Below the pieces are notes generated by a model. That model was not told where the DNA came from. It was given only the letters and a program-made list of their open reading frames with translations, and searched no databases. Shown piece by piece: positions 12,140-23,454 of a stretch of 64,000 nucleotides of DNA. Position 1 is the stretch's first letter, and every line of letters begins with the position of its first letter. Both the position numbers and the translations under genes were made by a program. This DNA is from Margaritifera margaritifera (lineage: Eukaryota > Mollusca > Bivalvia > Unionida > Margaritiferidae): contig JAQPZY010001501.1 of assembly GCA_029931535.1 (NCBI GenBank), forward strand, positions 2,107,501 to 2,171,500, in the 5' to 3' direction.

Positions 12140-12615
12140 CGTTTCACACCTGTAGTCATTTAATTGCTTACACTTATACTCACCTGTAGTCATTTAATTG
12201 TTTACACTTGTACTCATCTGCAGTCGTCTAAGAGCTTACACTTGTACTCACCTGTAGTCTTTTAAGCGCTTACACTTGTACTCACCTGTAGTCATGTAAG
12301 TGCTTACATTTGTACTCACCTGTAGTCATTTAAGTGCTTACACTTGTACTCACCTGTAGTCATTTAAGTGCTTACGCTTGTACTCACCTGCAGTCGTTTA
12401 ATTGATTACACTTGTACTCATTTGCAGTCATTTAAGTGCTTACACTTGTACTCATTTGGTGTCTTTTAAGTGCTTACACTTGTACTCACCTGTAGTCATT
12501 TAAGTGCCTACACTTGTACTCACCTGTAGTCACTTGTACTCGCCTGTAGTCATTTAAGTGCTTACACTTGTACTCACCTGTAGTCATTTAAGTGCTTACC
12601 CTTATATTCACCTGA
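12140..12615. repeat. 34-bp satellite, about 14 units
   Basis: The unit reads TCACCTGTAGTCATTTAAGT followed by GCTTACACTTGTAC, 34 bp in all, repeated head to tail. There are point variants (CTGCAG, TTTGGTG) and one shortened unit near 12530. It begins about 70 bp after the end of a (TATC)n tract. Confidence 0.93.
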
Positions 12616-13329
12616 AAGGAATGACTGGGGTGTAAAGTGTTGATAAAATAAGCTGCATTATGTTATTCTTGACTGTGGACGTGACAAGACGACTGAAAAG
12701 GTACTGGATTGGTCAATAATGTGGCTCAATGTTTTGATAGCCAGCCATGACATCTTACTGTTGAGGTGAAACCATCCGTTTTCAAAATTCTGTCTTTAAG
12801 ATAGTATCGATAGATAATGATTTACTTCGATTTTACCTCTAATGACTGAAAATGTTATATATGCTAACCGTGTTTAAGTGTTGACAGTATACAAAAGTAC
12901 TTATAGCGTCAATTCATAGAGTTTTACACAAGTTATCCTTTTTTCTTTGATCTAGGTCTATGTTTTTTTACTGTATTTTTATTGTTACGTCGTTCTTTTC
13001 TTCCGTTCTGTTTATCAATGTTTACAACAAATGAAATGATCTCATATAATGTTATGATTGAACAAAAATGATTCATATATAATAACGAGAGTTTCTAATA
13101 CTAAATTCTGGAGTACAAAACCTTGTTCAAAATGCAAAAAATTGCAACAATGCTATTATTCTAGCCTTGTTGCCTTGACCTTTCGCTGTTAGTCAGCAGT
13201 ACTAAGACCAAAGTTGGCCAGGTTGCCCAATTAGCAGTTTCTCTTGTTATCCATAACTTTAGTTTTACATAATCACTAACATAAACCGCTATTAGGCTCA
13301 TTCGAAGATATGAATGACTCAGATTTTAT
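12616..13329. other. non-coding stretch, no gene seen
   Basis: Base composition drops into the AT-rich block here. No coding signal was found. Confidence 0.55.
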
Positions 13330-14239
13330 CAATTTAAGCCAATGACATTGATGGTGAATAAAATCCTTCTTGACTCATATTTGCTTCATTACTAAATATA
13401 TTTTTGGAATTGAACAAAGATATATATGGTAATATTGGTATCATGACAAAAACATTTGTGATATATTTTACTAATGATATTTTAGATAAGTGTAAGATTT
13501 TGTTGAAAAAAGCAATCATTTTATTTGTAACTTATGATAATTATTTTTCATTTTACCTTATCTCACGATCCATTCCATAAGTACATGCAAATCAATCCAT
13601 TTAGTCTATTAAATAATATGTCTGAATATATACCATTTAGTTGGTCAATAACATTATGTTGTCATTTTAATTTACTATCATAATTTAAATTTAACATCTG
13701 ATTGAAACATGCCGAAAGGATACTACATAATATCATAAAAATGTTCTACCCTTGATAAATTATGTTATGGACACAAACAATGATTACTTTTTTGATAGTT
13801 CCCATCCATATTGCATTTGGTTTTCTCTGTATTTACATTATGGCTGGAAATTTTTCCATAGAATATTCATGTAATACTTCTATTTTTAAGAGATTGTTCA
13901 AATCTGTTTAATACCGATTTCATATCATCACAATATTATGATATTAAAAAATTAATTTCCATCAATATTGATATAATTGATGTATTTATTCCTTTGAACC
14001 ATTATTGAAATATCTCTAAGAAAAGGTCCGGTAAAAGGGGTGGGGTGTTTCCTTTTATGCATCCTCGGGATACTTGAAACCAGATGATATAGCAACTCTA
14101 TTCACGGTTTCGCACATTTTACATCGAGATAAAATGTTTTATTCATGGAATAATACAATTATCACAATTATAAACAAAAATAAAAAATATAAATAGAAAA
14201 CTCCATTCCAGAGAATCAAATGTTTGAGTAGTGGATATA
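13330..14239 (-). other. probable LINE RT/C-terminal relic, heavily decayed
   Basis: Very AT-rich (one line sampled at 13621-13680 has 14 G/C in 60). On the minus strand near 13560-13600 the pattern LWNGS.DKVK resembles the LWN segment seen downstream of the RT core in L1-like elements. A minus frame at 13334-13519 is hydrophobic and Lys/Ile-rich. Position just downstream of the RT fragment at 14.28 kb supports a continuation of the same LINE. The order of motifs is not fully as expected. Confidence 0.35.
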
Positions 14240-15480
14240 TTGAAAGAACTAAACCTTAGTGAAATTAAATGCACTTTATACATAGCGTTGACAAGAGAGA
14301 TTGGCCTCCAATTCTTTAAATAGTTGTTACCTGTATCACCCTTAGGAATGCAAGTAATAACTCCTTCTTGTTGGGGTTGCTGAAAGATTGTTTATTTGAA
14401 AGCCATAAATTATTGAATTACTAGAACATGTCCTACATCATTAAGAAAATGAAGAATTCAATAGCAAAAAAAAATCAAAATTAGGGTTTTATTATTTTCG
14501 TCGTTCTGGGAGGAAGTAAAGCTTCTGTATAAGATATTTTTCCTTTTAAATTTGTATCTTTTTTTAATTAGACTTTGCAATATTATAATCGACAATTATT
14601 AACATAAGATCAAGATGTTCTACACATCTAGAAGCATAAATGCATATGCATTTGTCTCTAAAAAAATATTTGTTATATTCTATAAGATTAGTAGGTTCAC
14701 ATTTTATTATCGTTCTCATAATTTTGCTAATATAATTTTATTTTATTTTTGTATTTTCTAATTGCACAATTATTTGGTAATTTCTTCATTTTGTTCAATC
14801 AGTGGAGCCCTAGACATATTCATGTGACTTTGAAGAATTTGCTTACGAATTTCTTTTAATTCATTTTGTTTTTCTTCTATCGAAGGAGAATTATTCCTTT
14901 CACTATGATTTAGAAAGGTTTGTATCTCCTGAATTAGGACTTTTTCTCTATTATCTATTTGTTTTGGAGAATTTTTATAAGGAGAAGAGGATATTGTACT
15001 GACCTGATCTCCATTAAAACAACTACAAGAAAATAACTGGTCATTTATCTTAACCAATACTTCGTAAATTGGAATATAATTAATCTGATTTTTAACATAA
15101 GTATTAGGCAACTATTGTATTTTTAGATATTTAATTGTTTGTACTATGCTGCTATTGTATACCGTATCTTTGGGTAACGAATTATTAAATTCCCCAAAAG
15201 ATGTTTCCTTCTTGAATTTCCAAATATTGTTTATTAAAGTCGTACGTGAAGGATCAGTCAAATGTAATATCTACTGTATCACTAGCAGTAAGTAGATTTT
15301 CTGAAATAAGAGAAAAGTCACGAAAAGCAAATTTATTGTTCAGTACTCACCCTTCTCAAATTTATATCGTTTCTTTTAGGAGTAAATATTAATTTCAAAT
15401 AACCTGATGTCATTTATAACCGAAACTTCTCGGGATTAATTTTCAAAAAATTCTTAGATAACAGTGGATGATTTTAAGGC
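14240..15480 (-). mobile_element. L1/Tx1-like LINE ORF2 relic (endonuclease end, linker, start of RT)
   Basis: Reading the minus strand from high to low coordinates, LISENLLTASDTVDIT (about 15265-15310) resembles the C-terminal part of an APE-type endonuclease. The open frame at 14770-15111 follows, ending IEEKQNELKEIRKQ and SRAPLIEQNEE, which is the pattern of the linker ahead of RT (usually SRA.WIEQGE). Then EGVITCIPKGDTGNN and LKNWRPISLVNAMYKV (14270-14385) give the first RT motif. Stops and frameshifts separate the pieces. The family copies RNA into the genome by target-primed reverse transcription. Clade assignment rests on the IPKGD...LKNWRPISL motif and is tentative. Confidence 0.7.
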
Positions 15481-17190
15481 AATATATCGGATAAGACCAG
15501 AATAAATCAAGCGTTTTTACCTACCGGAAATTGAGATGTAGCCTAGCCTAGCCCGTATGCTCAAACTATGGATTAAACACTTTATTCGGTTTTGCTTTTT
15601 TATTTTCCTATTGCCTCCCTCCACTGCACCATCATCTCCAGAGATAAACTCTTGTGTATAATTTAATTATCATTGTTCCCTCAGAACCTAAAAGGTAGGC
15701 AAGTATATATTTATTTACATTTCATGTCATAGTGTTTGCTAATGAATGGGATCTGTTTCATTGCTGGCCCTTCTATCAGAAATGATTGCAAGATTAGGGA
15801 TAAGAGCAACTACAAATTTTCGAAACTCACACAAACTGGAAATTACATCACAAACAACTTTCAAGACTAGCCACGATCATTTATAGCAGTAATTTTGTTC
15901 ATAAAATGTTACATTTAAAGCATTGCTAAAATACGACCTGATGTAAGCTATATTGGGTCCAAATATCGGAATTCCCATACAAAAATATAATCGGTCTTTT
16001 CTGAAGAAACTACAGTCAGGTTCCTGTTTTCGAAGCCCCTTTTACTTTCTTACACAATAATCATATGAAAATTGAGAATCTTAAAATAATAATTCTATTA
16101 TACTGTGATAAACTAACATAGAGAAAAGTACTATCACTACTAATCGATGTAAAACTCTCTTTGAGTTCCTTTGAAGTTTCGTTGAAGCAGCTAGTCACTG
16201 TTCTGCTATGTTATCAAAATAATTTTCATTTCATTGATCATGTCCTAAACCGATAATGTTGATAGTTATCTTTGAATTATGCTATATATAAATGGTATTT
16301 CATGCTGTGCAGTTAACACACATTCAGTTGTCTGGAGGGATATGATTTGATGTACTCCTTTCTCACTGAGTCGTCATATATCATTATTTATTGATAAATG
16401 TCACACTTCAAAAGGAAGTAGAGCAGGCAATCAATACATGTCGGTTATTCTCTTGGTTGGCAATTATTCACACAACTGATGTTGTATTTGTCTGTCTGTC
16501 TATCTATCAACGATCTCATGTCGGTTATTTAAACTCAACAAAATGTGAGAAAAAGATGGTATTTTGTCATAAAAAAATTACACATATCAGTTTCTGCATT
16601 TAAAATTTGATCTTAAAACTAAGCCTCCAATAACCAGATAATCAATTCTTTTTTACTACATAAATAATAACATTCATGAATTAAATGATCAAGACATGCA
16701 TGATCATCTAAACAATTTCAATCTCTTATTCAAGGGCTCTTTTAGCTTAGTTATTGTGTTAAATAATTAATTTGCCTTTTCAGCAATGTTGTGGTCCACT
16801 GATTTGAAAATTTCTAGTTGTTACATGCTTAGCTTTAATTCGCCTTTGAGATATTCCACTTGAATGAGTTTAACAGTGCTTATCCCAACACATAACATTC
16901 AATATATCCACATCAATATAATGCAAGTATTAAAGTATTTCTCAAATCATTTTCTTCAATCTTATTACATATTTTGTTCAAGATTAGTTTTTTTTTTTCT
17001 TTTTTTTCGGGTAAGGTCGTAGATAACCCGTTGTCACATTTTTAATTTTGATTGGACCCCCACCTACTCCATAAATAGTTGTTTTTATTTCTCATTTATT
17101 TCTTTTCCTTTCTGTTGAGGGTTTTTCGCCTACTGAGAGTTCCCTCCTGATCGACAAAAATGTTATTTTTGTAAGTTTTCTGAGGCACCT
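15481..17190. other. AT-rich stretch, no gene identified
   Basis: No domain could be assigned. Endonuclease sequence of the LINE relic could extend into the low-coordinate end. A short T-rich run lies near 16990-17007. Confidence 0.5.
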
Positions 17191-17209
17191 ACATGGGTGT
17201 GGTATACCT

Positions 17210-17325
17210 AACTCCTTCTTGATATTTTACTAAGTATTTCTAGAACTTCCTGAATTCTTTCAAGATCTTCATATGTGTTCCTGTCCTTCTCTAGTTCCGA
17301 GAATACGTTTAAAATGAACAAATGG
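17210..17325 (-). other. short coiled-coil-like open segment
   Basis: The minus strand reads about 37 codons without a stop, ending NTYEDLERIQEVLEILSKIS before RRS and a stop. Hydrophobic spacing is heptad-like and the residues are strongly charged. It lies just downstream of the polymerase relic in the same direction. It could be a remnant of another viral gene or of a LINE, and no family was recognised. Confidence 0.3.
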
Positions 17326-17492
17326 ACTGTACAGTTTAGTAATATCTTTGATGTTTATAATAGAAATTGCACCATTCCAACGCAAAGCATTGACAAAAGA
17401 AACGTATATCTTTTGACATTTTTTAGATTATTGCTTTGAAATTTAATTGACTGCTAAAATGCGTTATTTTAAATAGCCGCAAGGTAATATGT

Positions 17493-19530
17493 TTAAGCTG
17501 TCAACCAAAAATATGTGAACTCCATAGCTGACAATGCTAGTTTGGTCAAAGTTATGTTATACGTCTCACGGCAATAAACTCTGTGCAGATTCAGTTTCTT
17601 GTAATTTTCATCGTGATCGAATAAACAATATATGTGCATATTAACCTCAGATTCGTTTTCATCACACATATTTTTGATTCGATGCATACTTTTGTTTATT
17701 CATGTACTAAAAGAATATAGTTTGGACCTTGGTCTATAACTGGACTTCAGTTTAAAATGTTCGGTATCGTTGTTAACGTGTAGTATATTGAACACGTTAT
17801 CCTTCTTGTGATCACTTGAGTCATAGAACTTTATGTTCTCTTTCATGTAGCTGTGAATGTGTTCAGTTTCGATATGACTACACTTTGAATCTATGTCGGC
17901 CATTAATAGTCTTTTGCGTCGAACACATTTTTTTGCTTGTTGTAGTAAAAGTCGTACATTAGCCACTTCGATGGCCGTAACATAGTAAGCACAGTGTATA
18001 AAAAGTTAACCTCGTTTTATCAGTTTGTGTTTCATGCACACTAAGACCAAATATGCATTAACAATTATTCCCTCTTCAAAAAATAGATCTTTCTGGCTGT
18101 TCGATATTTTCTTTTCATTCTGACATATTTTACAATTGTCATTTTTGCTCAAATGTTTCATTTGTTTACCACACCCACTGTTGTTGTCAATCTGTAGAAG
18201 TTCCCTCACAATCAGTAGTGGTTTTTTGTCTTAAAATGACATTTAGTTGAATGTAGGATTGTCCTCACGGTTGCTGTTAAAAAAAGAGTACGTTTTCAGC
18301 TTTAGTCCTAATTACATGTACAACTTTATATTTTGGTACAGTTAGTTTTATTCCTTTGCAAGCTTTAGTTAATTTCATATGAACTTTTGACATTTTCTCA
18401 TCAGACGATACCATCTTTATAGATGCAAGAGGATATTCCTTGATAAAGTCGTGTAATCGAGTTAGTAATTGTAGATTGACTTCTGAAACGTACCCATTTT
18501 CATCATTGTCAGGTATATTTGTTGGTTTTTTCAGCATATTTAGTATGCCAATTTGTTACCCTTCTAAGGTTCTTAAGAGTCATGTGTTGGCACATAGCCA
18601 GTCATGAAGAGTTGATAGTATCTAAGAAAATACTGCAGGACTTCAGTTTAGACGTATCCTAGTCACTATTATTTTTAATAGTTTCATCCTCTATGTAATA
18701 TTTATGGTTTACTTCAGCATATATATGTGGTATCATATTAATTTCTCCACGTGTCCCACTGTCAGTGATCAGGAACATGTCATTGTCTGTTGACAATATG
18801 AGTACAGCAGCGGTGATCTTGAAACTAGTGTCATGAACTAGACCGGGAGCACAGAAATTGGGAGGAGGGTCAAGTTTGTAGTGTTTCATGCATACATTCC
18901 TGAACACTTCAAACAGGTCACACAACAATATAGTGTCTTCTTGACATAGTAGTTGTGAATATCACCCAATGTCCTTAGGTTAAAGTATTCCATTACATCC
19001 TGAACATATTTAGGATCGTTATTTGGGATGTTCGAGTTGAATAGTTAAAAGTAAAACGTTCTACCAGAGAAATAGATGTTCCGTTGAATCTTTCAAAGCT
19101 ATCATATGTATTCGTAAACGCCTTTCTTCGGATATGTTGGCTGCATATGTTGAAGACATTTAATCGTTTTTGTTATACTTTTCGTCAATGAGATTCCTTC
19201 GATAACTGTTCTTAATTTAGCCTCATGAATCTAAAAGAATCATAGACCAATACAGTTGTTTTGACAGATATTTCATTTCCATTTGTCAAGAACATATCTA
19301 CTATGAAATCATTGCTGAATGAAATATATTTATCGTCATTGTTGAATATGAATTTTACCTCTTGATTGGAATCTGGTCTAATTAACTCCATGATGAACAA
19401 ATGACTATCATAACCTAACAAGTCACGAATGAAATGTGGAATTAATTTTTAATATTTAAGATTTAAATTGCATTTTTCATCAACAGGACCACTTTACATG
19501 CTCGCCGAGTGATTATTCCCTTAATATGTA
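17493..19530 (-). pseudogene. Polinton/adintovirus-like protein-primed DNA polymerase B, decayed (type 1)
   Basis: Successive minus-strand segments follow the order of a protein-primed family B polymerase. At about 19460-19500 there is a Cys-containing DEKCNLN segment. HFIRDL-LGYDSHLFIMEL (about 19390-19440) and YISFSNDFIVD belong to the 3'-5' exonuclease region. LCDLFEVFRNVC..YKLDP and TDSGTRGEINMI (18700-18930) match the palm-upstream region. VVHVIRTKAENV lies near 18300. The motif B remnant is NNSGCGKQM (18160-18186), where NNS.FGK is usual. Motif C is D-I-D-S at 17886-17897, where D-T-D-S is usual. KFYDSSDHKKDN, YRPRSKLYSF and LTKLALSA mark the C-terminus. Motif A near 18.6 kb is barely recognisable, with no clear catalytic Asp. 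Stops, frameshifts and a deletion between the palm and motif B make it inactive. It would copy a linear viral genome from a terminal-protein primer. GC is low (15 of 60 in 18661-18720). Confidence 0.87.
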
Positions 19531-21205
19531 CCTCACAACTTCTTTTTCACAGAAACCTTGGCTATTTTTAATTTTTCATTTTCCTGTATTAATGCCATGG
19601 ATTTTGCATTCCTTTGATTTAAGTCATAATTCACACATTTTGCTATGTCACCCATTGCACAGTAAAGCAGCCGAATGCACTCAATACCTCTATAAACAAC
19701 TGGTTTATAACTTCGGATCTGACGTATAAACAGAAGACAGACTGAATGTGATTAATCGTTTCTTTCCATGATTTGTGATGCATATATGTGTTCCATTACA
19801 TTAGTTTCACCACGATACTGTCACCATCGTTGAAAATAACAAAAAGAACCATTAGTTGATGTTGATAGTTTTTAATTTAAGGATATAACGCTTTTGAGGC
19901 ATGATGTCTATCATGTTACCTACACTGTAACATCGTCTTATATGGTCGGTTATTTTTCACAGCTAATAAACAATATGCAAGATACAAAATCAAGCACTTT
20001 TTTCAAATGAACTTTAGGCTGTGTTGTCTATCTATCTGACAAAACACCAATTTTTAGAGATCTTTTTTTCTCCTCAAGGTATTGATACTTTCCTTCCTCT
20101 TTCCAAATATTATTGACCTGTCAACATATCATTATTTATATTTTAATCTCTCTAACCAGCCTGATATTTTTCTCTTTAACTGTCTTGTAAACATTAACAT
20201 ATATACCGAATTCATTTTAAATTTTGTATATATCTTCAATTTTTACAGGACAGATGTCGAATCAATGTCTGTATCTGTCCCACTGGTATTTTAATATCCT
20301 TTACAGATCCTGTATTGTGGCATCTAAAATCAAATTAATAGTACGATAGAGGCATTTATTATCATCATTTTTAACGTGAACACATGCTTTTCTATTTTTA
20401 TTTTACGGAATCTGGTAAATCTATGTACTATGTTCCCTTTAGTGGTTCATATTTGTCTATGTTTATAATTAGGTATTCGATCCTGTCAAATACCCGTTTT
20501 GTGTTACCAGTGATTTTGGGTAAAATTTCATGCAAATTTCATCCAATAGAGATACAATGATAAGATTAATGTAAAGTTTGTTCCTGGTAGCATTTAAAGG
20601 AATAACATAGTAAAATGGGGGAGGGGGTGGGGTGGGGGGGGGTTGAATGCTTCCATCGTCATAATATTACTGCCAGTACCATTAGAACGAGTACCAATTC
20701 AAACTTTTTGAGCTTCATGTTGATAATTTTCTTTACGCATTGCTCAACCTGGTTAAAGAACACATATTGGTCATTGCTCACTACCGCCAAAATTTTGTAT
20801 TCGTTAATTATGTTACAAAACGGCATATTTCCTACTTTACTTTCCTACATAGTTGCCTATGTCGTTTGCTTTTGTATTTTTGTTTCTCCAGTTTTTCTTG
20901 TTTTTGAAGTTGGAATTGCTTTTTCCTTTGTTGTCTTTTCTGTTTTATCCTGTTTTGTGACCTTGGACTTTTGCTGCCGTTCTGTTCTTTGCATATAAAT
21001 CTGCTTTGTAATATAATGCGATCTGATTTGCTTCATTGTGCTTTGATCCGTTGAGTTTCAGCTCATCAGTAATCCTATTTTCCCAAAATTATGTGTTTTT
21101 GATCATCCAGGTTTTGTCTTGACTTTTTCAGTTCATAATTATCTAGCCATCGTTGGAATTCCTCTGCTTTCGATGTCTTTGGTGCTTTTTTTCTCAGTTA
21201 TTTGC
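19531..21205. other. AT-rich stretch with a basic minus-strand segment, unassigned
   Basis: Mostly without recognisable coding content. On the minus strand between about 20790 and 20990, all three frames read Lys/Gln/Asn-rich, and one stays open for about 68 codons (including RKKQFQLQKQEKLEKQKYKS). This may be the low-complexity tail of a decayed protein related to the coiled-coil repeat just upstream, or simply biased composition. A G-rich tract lies at about 20617-20643. Confidence 0.35.
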
Positions 21206-21209
21206 GTTA

Positions 21210-21370
21210 CAATTTGTCCAATGTTCAACCTTCTTATCCATAGCTTTCAAATTGTCCTATTTAAGAATAGAAAAGTGTTGCAATATATTTGTTTTAGAAT
21301 TTGTTAAACTTCCATCCTTGATATCCATAGTTTTTAAATCGTCTGATTTAAATAGCGAAAATTGTTGTAA

Positions 21371-21402
<32 letters not shown>

Positions 21403-21545
21403 AGAATTCGTGAAACTTTGAACCTCATTATTAGTAGCTTTTAAATCGTCGGATTTAAGTAGAGATCTTAATTTCGTGCCTAAGAATTTGTCAAAGTTTC
21501 AATCTTGGTGCACAAAAATTTTAAATGGTTTGAAATGTTACCTTT
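21210..21545 (-). repeat. degenerate tandem repeat encoding a coiled-coil-like unit, about 4 copies
   Basis: Four copies of an 85-105 bp unit are readable by eye. The best-preserved minus-strand translations are SDDLKATNNEVQSFTNST, SDDLKTMDIKDGSLTNSK, and DNLKAMDKKVEHWTNCN after an in-frame stop. A fourth ends KIETLTNS. The shared pattern is (S)D(D/N)LK-x-x-(D/N)-x-(K/E)-x-x-x-x-TN, with intervening LQ.FS.(L/F)K. Lysine, aspartate and leucine spacing suggests a coiled coil. A poly(T) tract (21371-21397) is inserted in one copy. Conservation of amino-acid pattern across units suggests this once coded, but no start, end or family could be assigned. Confidence 0.5.
21371..21397. repeat. poly(T) tract
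   Basis: 27 consecutive T within one unit of the degenerate tandem repeat. On the minus strand it reads as poly-Lys. Confidence 0.93.
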
Positions 21546-22998
21546 CTCCCACATACACTGAACCGTTCTCTTTTCTTATTTGCATCCTAATATTTTTGTG
21601 CCATTTAGCTTTCTATTTATTTGCACAGTCTGTAAAGCTCTTCCATCCATCCTTTCTTTTCTCAAATTCGTGTGAAAGTTTATGCTATTTACACTTTGAC
21701 CTTTTTACACAAGGGTTTGCGATCACTATCAGGAACAATTCTATTTGTTTCATTAACCATTTTGACTGATTTATTTACCAAATATTTCTTCAGTATTTAA
21801 CAATATGGAACGAAAAGTGACTACTGAAAGTGACTACTTAAAAGTGTTATTAGTGACTTTCAAATCCTATTAGTAAATGTTTGTGCCTGCCTAAGTAACA
21901 TCGAGTGACTACCTATGTGATTAACTTTTTCCCTACTGAAATAGGCAGGATGCCCAAACAACGCACTTTTTGCCGTGACTCATAAAAAGACACGTCGAAT
22001 ACTTTACAACATCTTAAAAGCAAACATTCTAATGCAACAAATGATTTTAATTCTTAAAAAATAACACAGTCTATATCTGAAGAAGAATAAAGTAAAAAAA
22101 TAAGATATACAACAACTAGAGCTGAGAATGTTTTCAAGGAAAGTACAGAGAACAAAAACAAATTACTCATCTACTTACCAACACAAGGTAGGATATTCAA
22201 GAAGGAGGATAAAATAGAAGGTAAACCCCTTATAAACAAAACTAAATCCCCTTCTAGCCTTGTCCCCTGTAACTTTCCAAATATTGCCTTATAAGCAAAA
22301 CTACCACTCTTATAATCCCCACAGCCCAAGCAGTGAAGTGAAAGGAGAGAAAGTGATAGAAATACACACACTATACGCACAAACACACTTATATACTATC
22401 ACCCATGGAGCATAAGGAGAGAAAATGGTAAGAGTGCTCACACACTTTACACACAAAAATACTTACATGCTATCATACATGGAGTTGAAAAGTCCATAAT
22501 GTTTTCAAAACCCAACGCTCCTTTTCCTGACCATCCAGATCTCTTAAACAAGCGATACCATTGCCAAATCAAACAAAACAAATCTCTCCATTATAAAATG
22601 TGTGTGTGTTTTAATATCTTATCAATACTATTAAAAATCAAGACATAGGTACACCCACGTTTTTCTATATTCTCGTGAATAATGATCACAGTAAAATTTC
22701 AAAGCACATCACACAAGTCCAGTTTATTCTTTTCTTTCTACTGTCTTGCTTTTGTGAATTTCTTCACTGTAATGGCTTCTTCTGCCCTTTCTTCTTCTAC
22801 TCTTGCTTTGATCTTCTTTGCTGGAATGGGTTTTTCTTCTATTTCCTCTTTTTGCTTCTGAAATATCCTTCGATTTCTCTTTTTTCTCTCGCTTGGGACA
22901 CTCTGAAGACTAGTGTCCTTTTCTTTGACACTGATAACATGTTTCATGCCCGAGAGCAAACTAGCCATAACACCACCTAGATCCTCTCTATCTGGGGC
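21546..22998. other. mostly non-coding, two weak minus-strand frames
   Basis: Minus 22171-22386 is a 71-codon frame with a signal-peptide-like start (MFVRIVCVFLSLSLLSLHC). Minus 22738-22968 is a 76-codon Lys/Glu-rich frame ending TVKKFTKARQ. Neither has a recognised family or supporting exon signals, so both could be chance. They are recorded because they have non-random composition. Confidence 0.3.
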
Positions 22999-23002
22999 CC
23001 CC

Positions 23003-23232
23003 GATCAGGCCGAGTGGTATAAGGCGCTCGCCTTTACAGATCACTTACATCTCAACTCTGTCCGCGTGGGTTCGAATCTCGGGCTTATGTGAGAAAGCTT
23101 GCCAGTAGCTTCCCGTGGGTCGGTGGTTCTACCCGGGGTTTTCTCGGGTTCTTCCTCCACCAAATATACTGGCCGCCATGTATAGCCTATCATGTACTGA
23201 AAAATGGCGTTAAACCCATAACAACCAACCAC
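23003..23232 (+). mobile_element. tRNA-derived SINE
   Basis: A tRNA-like head with A box GGCCGAGTGGTA (near 23009) and B box GGGTTCGAATCTC (23068-23080) is followed by a body containing GTCGGTGGTTCTACCCGGGG and a tail GCGTTAAACCCATAACAACC. This A-box to B-box spacing includes a long variable arm, as in Ser/Leu-type tRNAs. The GTTAAAC..AACAACCAACCA type of tail is common in molluscan SINEs and is probably shared with a partner LINE. It would be transcribed by RNA polymerase III from the internal promoter. Confidence 0.8.
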
Positions 23233-23430
23233 TCCTCTCTATCTCTCACCCGTTGATATTCAACAATAGCTTTGCCTTAGTTACATTACTTATGTGAAAT
23301 TTAAGACAAGTGGATACAACATGCCATAACAACCAAATCCTCTCTATCTCTCCGCCGTCGATGTTCAAACAAAGCTTTGCCTTGGTTACATTACGTATGT
23401 GAAATTTAAGACAAGTGGATACAACATGCT
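23232..23430. repeat. two-copy tandem duplication of about 100 bp
   Basis: CCTCTCTATCTCTC...GTTACATTAC.TATGTGAAAT followed by TTAAGACAAGTGGATACAAC occurs twice, at about 23233-23325 and 23337-23428. The copies differ at only a few bases, so the duplication is recent. Confidence 0.85.
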
Positions 23431-23454
23431 AGAAACGGTCTATAATAGAAGATT

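Noticed and set aside
14770..15111. Possible HSP70 substrate-domain C-terminus
   Set aside because: The Glu/Lys-rich pattern near IEEKQNELKEIRKQ looked HSP70-like at first. The following SRAPLIEQNEE and the downstream IPKGD/NWRPISL motif fit a LINE linker and RT far better.
20615..20998. Plus-strand 127-codon hydrophobic frame as a membrane protein
   Set aside because: It is the complement of a Lys/Gln-rich strand. Phe/Leu/Val richness follows from T-rich composition and there is no family match.
22171..22386. Small secreted peptide gene
   Set aside because: The start looks like a signal peptide, but there is no mature-domain pattern, splice support or homologue known to me.
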